NCBI GenBank assembly: GCA_022695795.1
Contig: MU404226.1
Span: forward strand, 1-51,652
Direction of reading: 5' to 3'
DNA length: 51,652 nt
Origin: Biscogniauxia marginata
Lineage: Eukaryota > Ascomycota > Sordariomycetes > Xylariales > Xylariaceae
The position numbers and the translations under genes were made by a program. Below are positions 48,538-51,652 of this stretch, piece by piece. The notes below the pieces were generated by a model. The model worked only from the letters and a program-made list of their open reading frames with translations, did not search any database and was not told the DNA's origin. Each line of letters begins with the position of its first letter. Position 1 is the first letter of the stretch.

Positions 48538-49288
48538 CTAAGACAGCGCAGGGCTGCTTGACTTGCGAATAGTTGGCACAAGTCTACTAGCCTCCCTTTC
48601 CATGGCCATCTGATAGCCAGCTATTGTAAAGACGATTAACTCGACAGGCACCAATACCATAGACAAGTACAGAGCCGTATGACTTTCCTTACACAGCGTG
48701 CCGAAGTAAGGCCTTCTGTCCATACTGGTGTAGCTCCACCGGCAGCTCCAGCTCTGTACAGTGTCGACTGAGATGGATGCATTCACAGCATAGAAAAAGA
48801 TCATGTTAACCATGACAGCCACAAAACCGAAAAACGGGGCTACGAATGTGAGAGAGGTGTGGACAAGAGTTCGAATCCGAAGCTTGAACCAGAGTCACAT
48901 GTTAGCATAGGTTCAAATAGCAAGTTAAAAGTTCTCTAACCCCCTGGTAGCAGTATAGGGATGAACTTACCATCTTGACCTTGCTAAATAACAGGGACAA
49001 GGCATTTGCAAACACCACGACAGCACTGCCCACCACTAGTGCTATCGTAGGTCGGAGGTCGAATTGGTCCGGCCATAAGGGCAAGTGGAAGTCTCCCGAG
49101 AGGTTAGTGGCGTTATATACTGCAAGGGTATCGCTTGAGGTTCCCAGGACAGTGAAACCGCAGAGCAAGGCGAACCCCGTAAGACCGACTCGGATATTAT
49201 CAATCAGATGGATCTTCCTCAGCTGTTCCAAGCGGGGATCAACTTCGAAGACGGAAATAGACGCCGGGCCCTTGTGTTCAGAAGACAT
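48538..49288 (-). CDS. Four-TM membrane protein, MARVEL-like topology
   Basis: Model complement(48538..48882, 48971..49288), giving 220 aa. The 88-nt intron runs GTAAGT to AAG, with a GCTAACATG branch point. Four hydrophobic segments are visible: TM1 around VGLTGFALLCGFTVLG, TM2 around TIALVVGSAVVVFANALSLL, TM3 around FVAPFFGFVAVMVNMIFFYA and TM4 around ALYLSMVLVPVELIVFTIAG. A loop with NATN (possible N-glycosylation) lies between TM1 and TM2, and a loop with two Cys (WSCRW and TLCKES) lies between TM3 and TM4. The topology is that of fungal MARVEL/Sur7-like hypothetical membrane proteins, but I cannot assign a family with certainty. The start ATG opens a soluble 30-residue N-terminus. Confidence 0.75.
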
Positions 49289-50780
49289 TATGGAAGGAGA
49301 GTGCGTTGATCCGTTTCAACTTTCGCAGAAAATTGACGGTGTAGCAAAAGAGAATGGAAAGCGGATGAAAAAAAAAACCGATAGAACAATGTGCGAGAAA
49401 GGAAGGGACCTAGACAACACCAGATTTCAAGGAGATGAAGAGAAACGACTTGACCTACCCAACATACGCAGGATAGCGAAACACGACGAATATGAATGAA
49501 ATGCAATTACTAGTCGCTCTCGCAATAGAGGTGAATATATTTCTATCATCCATGGCATGTTCTCCGTCAAAGCGCCGTTCTAGTATGCGAAGTGCTAAGG
49601 ATAGTATCATGGATGATACACTTCCCCATGATCCCCCCTTTTGCTTATGAGAGATACTACAGTAGTGGTGTAGAGCGACGCGCCCATGCACACCTAGTGC
49701 AGGAGAGAGGCCAGTAAAAAGAGCCCGAGCCGGGGCAGGGAGGTAAGTTGGTGTTCAGGGGGTTGCCAATTGAAGTGCAGATCATCGTAAACTGGGCAGA
49801 TGTGCCAATGAGACTTTCCCGTCGCGGGCGCTTAGAGTTCAAGACGCGGGAGAGCTGCAGTATCGCAGACCAATGAGAAGCGCCAGCGGTTAAAAAGAAC
49901 TAAAACATCAAGCATTTAGATGGCGGTCATACCCTTCCAATCAGCACCTATCATCACGACCAACTCATCACGGCGATCTTGTCTCTGTAAGATGGCGGAA
50001 TATAGATCTAAGCGGGAAACCGTTTTTCCAGGGGGGAAGCCCGCCGCCTGTACCGTTCTGACACCGGGTTACAACAGAAAGAAGTGTCTCGGTCATGCCT
50101 AGTTGGCGTAGTTCGCTTCATGGCAACCACAACCTGTCCAATCTTGGAACGGTCTAGATTAGGTTTATTAAGAGACTCCTAGTTGACGGTTGTCTAACAC
50201 GTTGCACTGTTGTCCGGCCTTATACTACCTAGTTACTAGCATCATTTAAACGACTTGAACGGGTTTAGTTCACAAAGTTTCCGAGGCATACTCTGGTCGG
50301 AAGTGATGCTGTCAGCGTGTAGTCTCGACTTGAATTGAAAAGTAAGTATGAACCATTTGCATCATAAACGACGCCATTCTGATTTAGAAGGTTTTCCACT
50401 CGACTCGGCATGAAGTTGGGGGTTTCAATTAGTCTACCACACCATCCTCAACTAGTATATACTACCTACGTATGATCTATCGTCTTGCTCGATTTAAAGA
50501 CTGACTACAGGAACTGTAACGCTAGATTAGGTAGCCACTTGGAACTACACATGCTTTTCGAATTACCACCTACGTCTCCACACCGCCGAAAAGATGGAAG
50601 ATGGCGAGAGTGACGAACCTCAGGACTTCATGACTAAAGAGCGGCCTTATTCCTGAAGATGAGTTATGCCCTTTCCATCCGCACGGCCCATCTCCAATTC
50701 TCCTTTCTATGGTACAAACTCATCGGTTATCACGTAGGTATGTTCTCTAACAGGAGCAAAATGTAACCTTTTATGTGTAC
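49289..50780. other. 1.5-kb intergenic region, no supported gene
   Basis: Balanced-composition DNA. Minus-strand frames at 49455-49842 and a plus frame at 49920-50102 show no domain and conflict with each other. I see no RNA gene or repeat. Confidence 0.4.
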
Positions 50781-50787
50781 GCACTTC

Positions 50788-51047
50788 CTGAGAACGTCGA
50801 TATGCTCGAGACCGTGTACGCCGAGACAACGCGACTAGCGTAGTTCGAGCCCGGCGTGGTTTTCTACTATCTCGCCCGTGATGGCGACGACGCGGCCATC
50901 TTCCACTTCTTCAAGAGGTACAAGGGGAAGAAAGCATTCGACGAGCACAACCGGCAGCCGATCTGCCAGAAGCTGCTCCACGAGGATAAGTATATCAAGG
51001 ACGTCCAGGCGAAATTCGTGAAGCCGATCCGACCGAGGGGGCAATAA
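50788..51047 (+). pseudogene. Antibiotic biosynthesis monooxygenase (ABM) domain fragment
   Basis: One frame reads VYALPENVDMLETVYAETT, then RLA, a TAG stop, then FEPGVVFYYLARDGDD and HFFKRYKGKKAFDEHNRQP, followed by a normal end at 51047. This is the ABM-type ferredoxin-like fold (small cofactor-free oxygenases), with the conserved RYK-x-KKAFDEHN helix. The stop (about 50839-50841) falls where a Gln codon (CAG) is expected; a single C-to-T change explains it. No usable start or intron is visible upstream, and the frame has TAA just before 50755. It is probably a recent pseudogene, or a remnant using the GTG near 50856. Confidence 0.6.
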
Positions 51048-51559
51048 GAGGGAACGGAACGTAAAATGCAAATAAAATTGAGCGAGAATCAGAACTTCTT
51101 AATAATGAGAATTGCTACGAAGAAGGGGATGCCACCCATGCTTGATCACTTGATCTATGAACCTTCAGAGAGTATGCAATCCTATCCTAGGCGGTCTTCC
51201 GGGTCGACTAACCTATGCGATGCGGGAATTAACACAGGGGACCATCGAGCTCATCGAGGTAAATGTCCCCGACTAGAAATTTTTGACTTGCTTAGTAGCT
51301 GTCTAGTGCTATGACTACTGCACTGTTGGAAAGAGGCCATGCGTATAGTACTAGCGCATCGTCACCATGAGGCGTGTAGATAGACAAGGAGGGGGGCCGA
51401 TTGTATGGTGAACTCTGGAGGTGCCCAAGACCAGTGAGTGCATATGTTCGACCAATCAGCCTAGGTTAGGTTGCATTCAAGGTCAGACCCGGGGGACTGG
51501 AACCACGATAGCCTGCCTTAGTCGCAGATCGGGAGCCGCCCGGATCGAATCGTAAAAGC
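51048..51559. other. intergenic, no gene seen
   Basis: The ORF at 51066-51314 has an ATG but no recognisable domain. Nothing else is supported before the homopolymer block. Confidence 0.4.
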
Positions 51560-51593
51560 GGGGGGGGGGGGGCCCCCCCCCCCCCCCCCCCCC
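51560..51593. repeat. Poly-G/poly-C homopolymer block
   Basis: G13 (51560-51572) is followed directly by C21 (51573-51593), then by a G/C-rich tail to the end of the window. Such a junction is rare in fungal DNA and could be a sequencing or assembly artefact close to a contig end. Confidence 0.9.
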
Positions 51594-51652
51594 GAGCAGA
51601 GGGAGGGGCGCGGCGGGGGGCCACCGCCCACAGCACCACAGAGCGGAGGACC

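Overview
The window looks like nuclear DNA of a filamentous ascomycete (Pezizomycotina). The genes have short introns (54-127 nt) with GTRNGT-type donors and CTAAC-like branch points. They encode typical fungal proteins. Between them lie long blocks of extremely AT-rich, TpA-saturated sequence, the usual footprint of repeat-induced point mutation (RIP) on transposons. There are no bacterial features and no CRISPR array. The species cannot be named from this sequence.

Layout: 1-190 is the edge of a RIP-degraded repeat. 679-3025 (minus) is the decapping factor EDC3. About 3.4-16.3 kb is a nested, degraded repeat block with inverted and direct copies of the same families. 16.4-30.0 kb is a gene island: an MFS transporter (17639-19137), a small AT-rich relic (20.2-20.9 kb), a bZIP-type regulator (21488-22654), a glutamate 5-kinase (25164-26662), a 2-oxoglutarate/Fe(II) oxygenase (28107-29056) and a small minus-strand ORF (29311-29769). 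30.0-39.2 kb is a second repeat block. It holds a 100-N assembly gap inside a 19-bp tandem repeat, a complete but RIP-killed chromodomain Ty3/gypsy retrotransposon (30936-37892, TSD TATAA) and a 120-bp MITE-like insertion. 39.2-40.5 kb is a decayed secreted PLC-like phosphodiesterase pseudogene. 41.6-49.3 kb (minus) holds housekeeping-type genes: a Gtr2/RagC GTPase, a MIF-domain protein and a four-TM membrane protein. 50.8-51.05 kb is a broken antibiotic-biosynthesis-monooxygenase fragment. The window ends in an odd poly-G/poly-C block.

The most unusual region is the 16.4-30 kb island. Its four intact genes are all on the plus strand and form a transporter, a regulator, a divergent proline-pathway enzyme and an amino-acid-hydroxylase-like oxygenase, between RIPped blocks. 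The island is rich in CACGTG palindromes and has a dense TGTCA array just upstream of the oxygenase. It could be a small, undescribed proline-derived metabolite cluster, but this is inference. All gene models were spliced by eye from reading frames and splice signals, so exon borders should be tested with RNA evidence.
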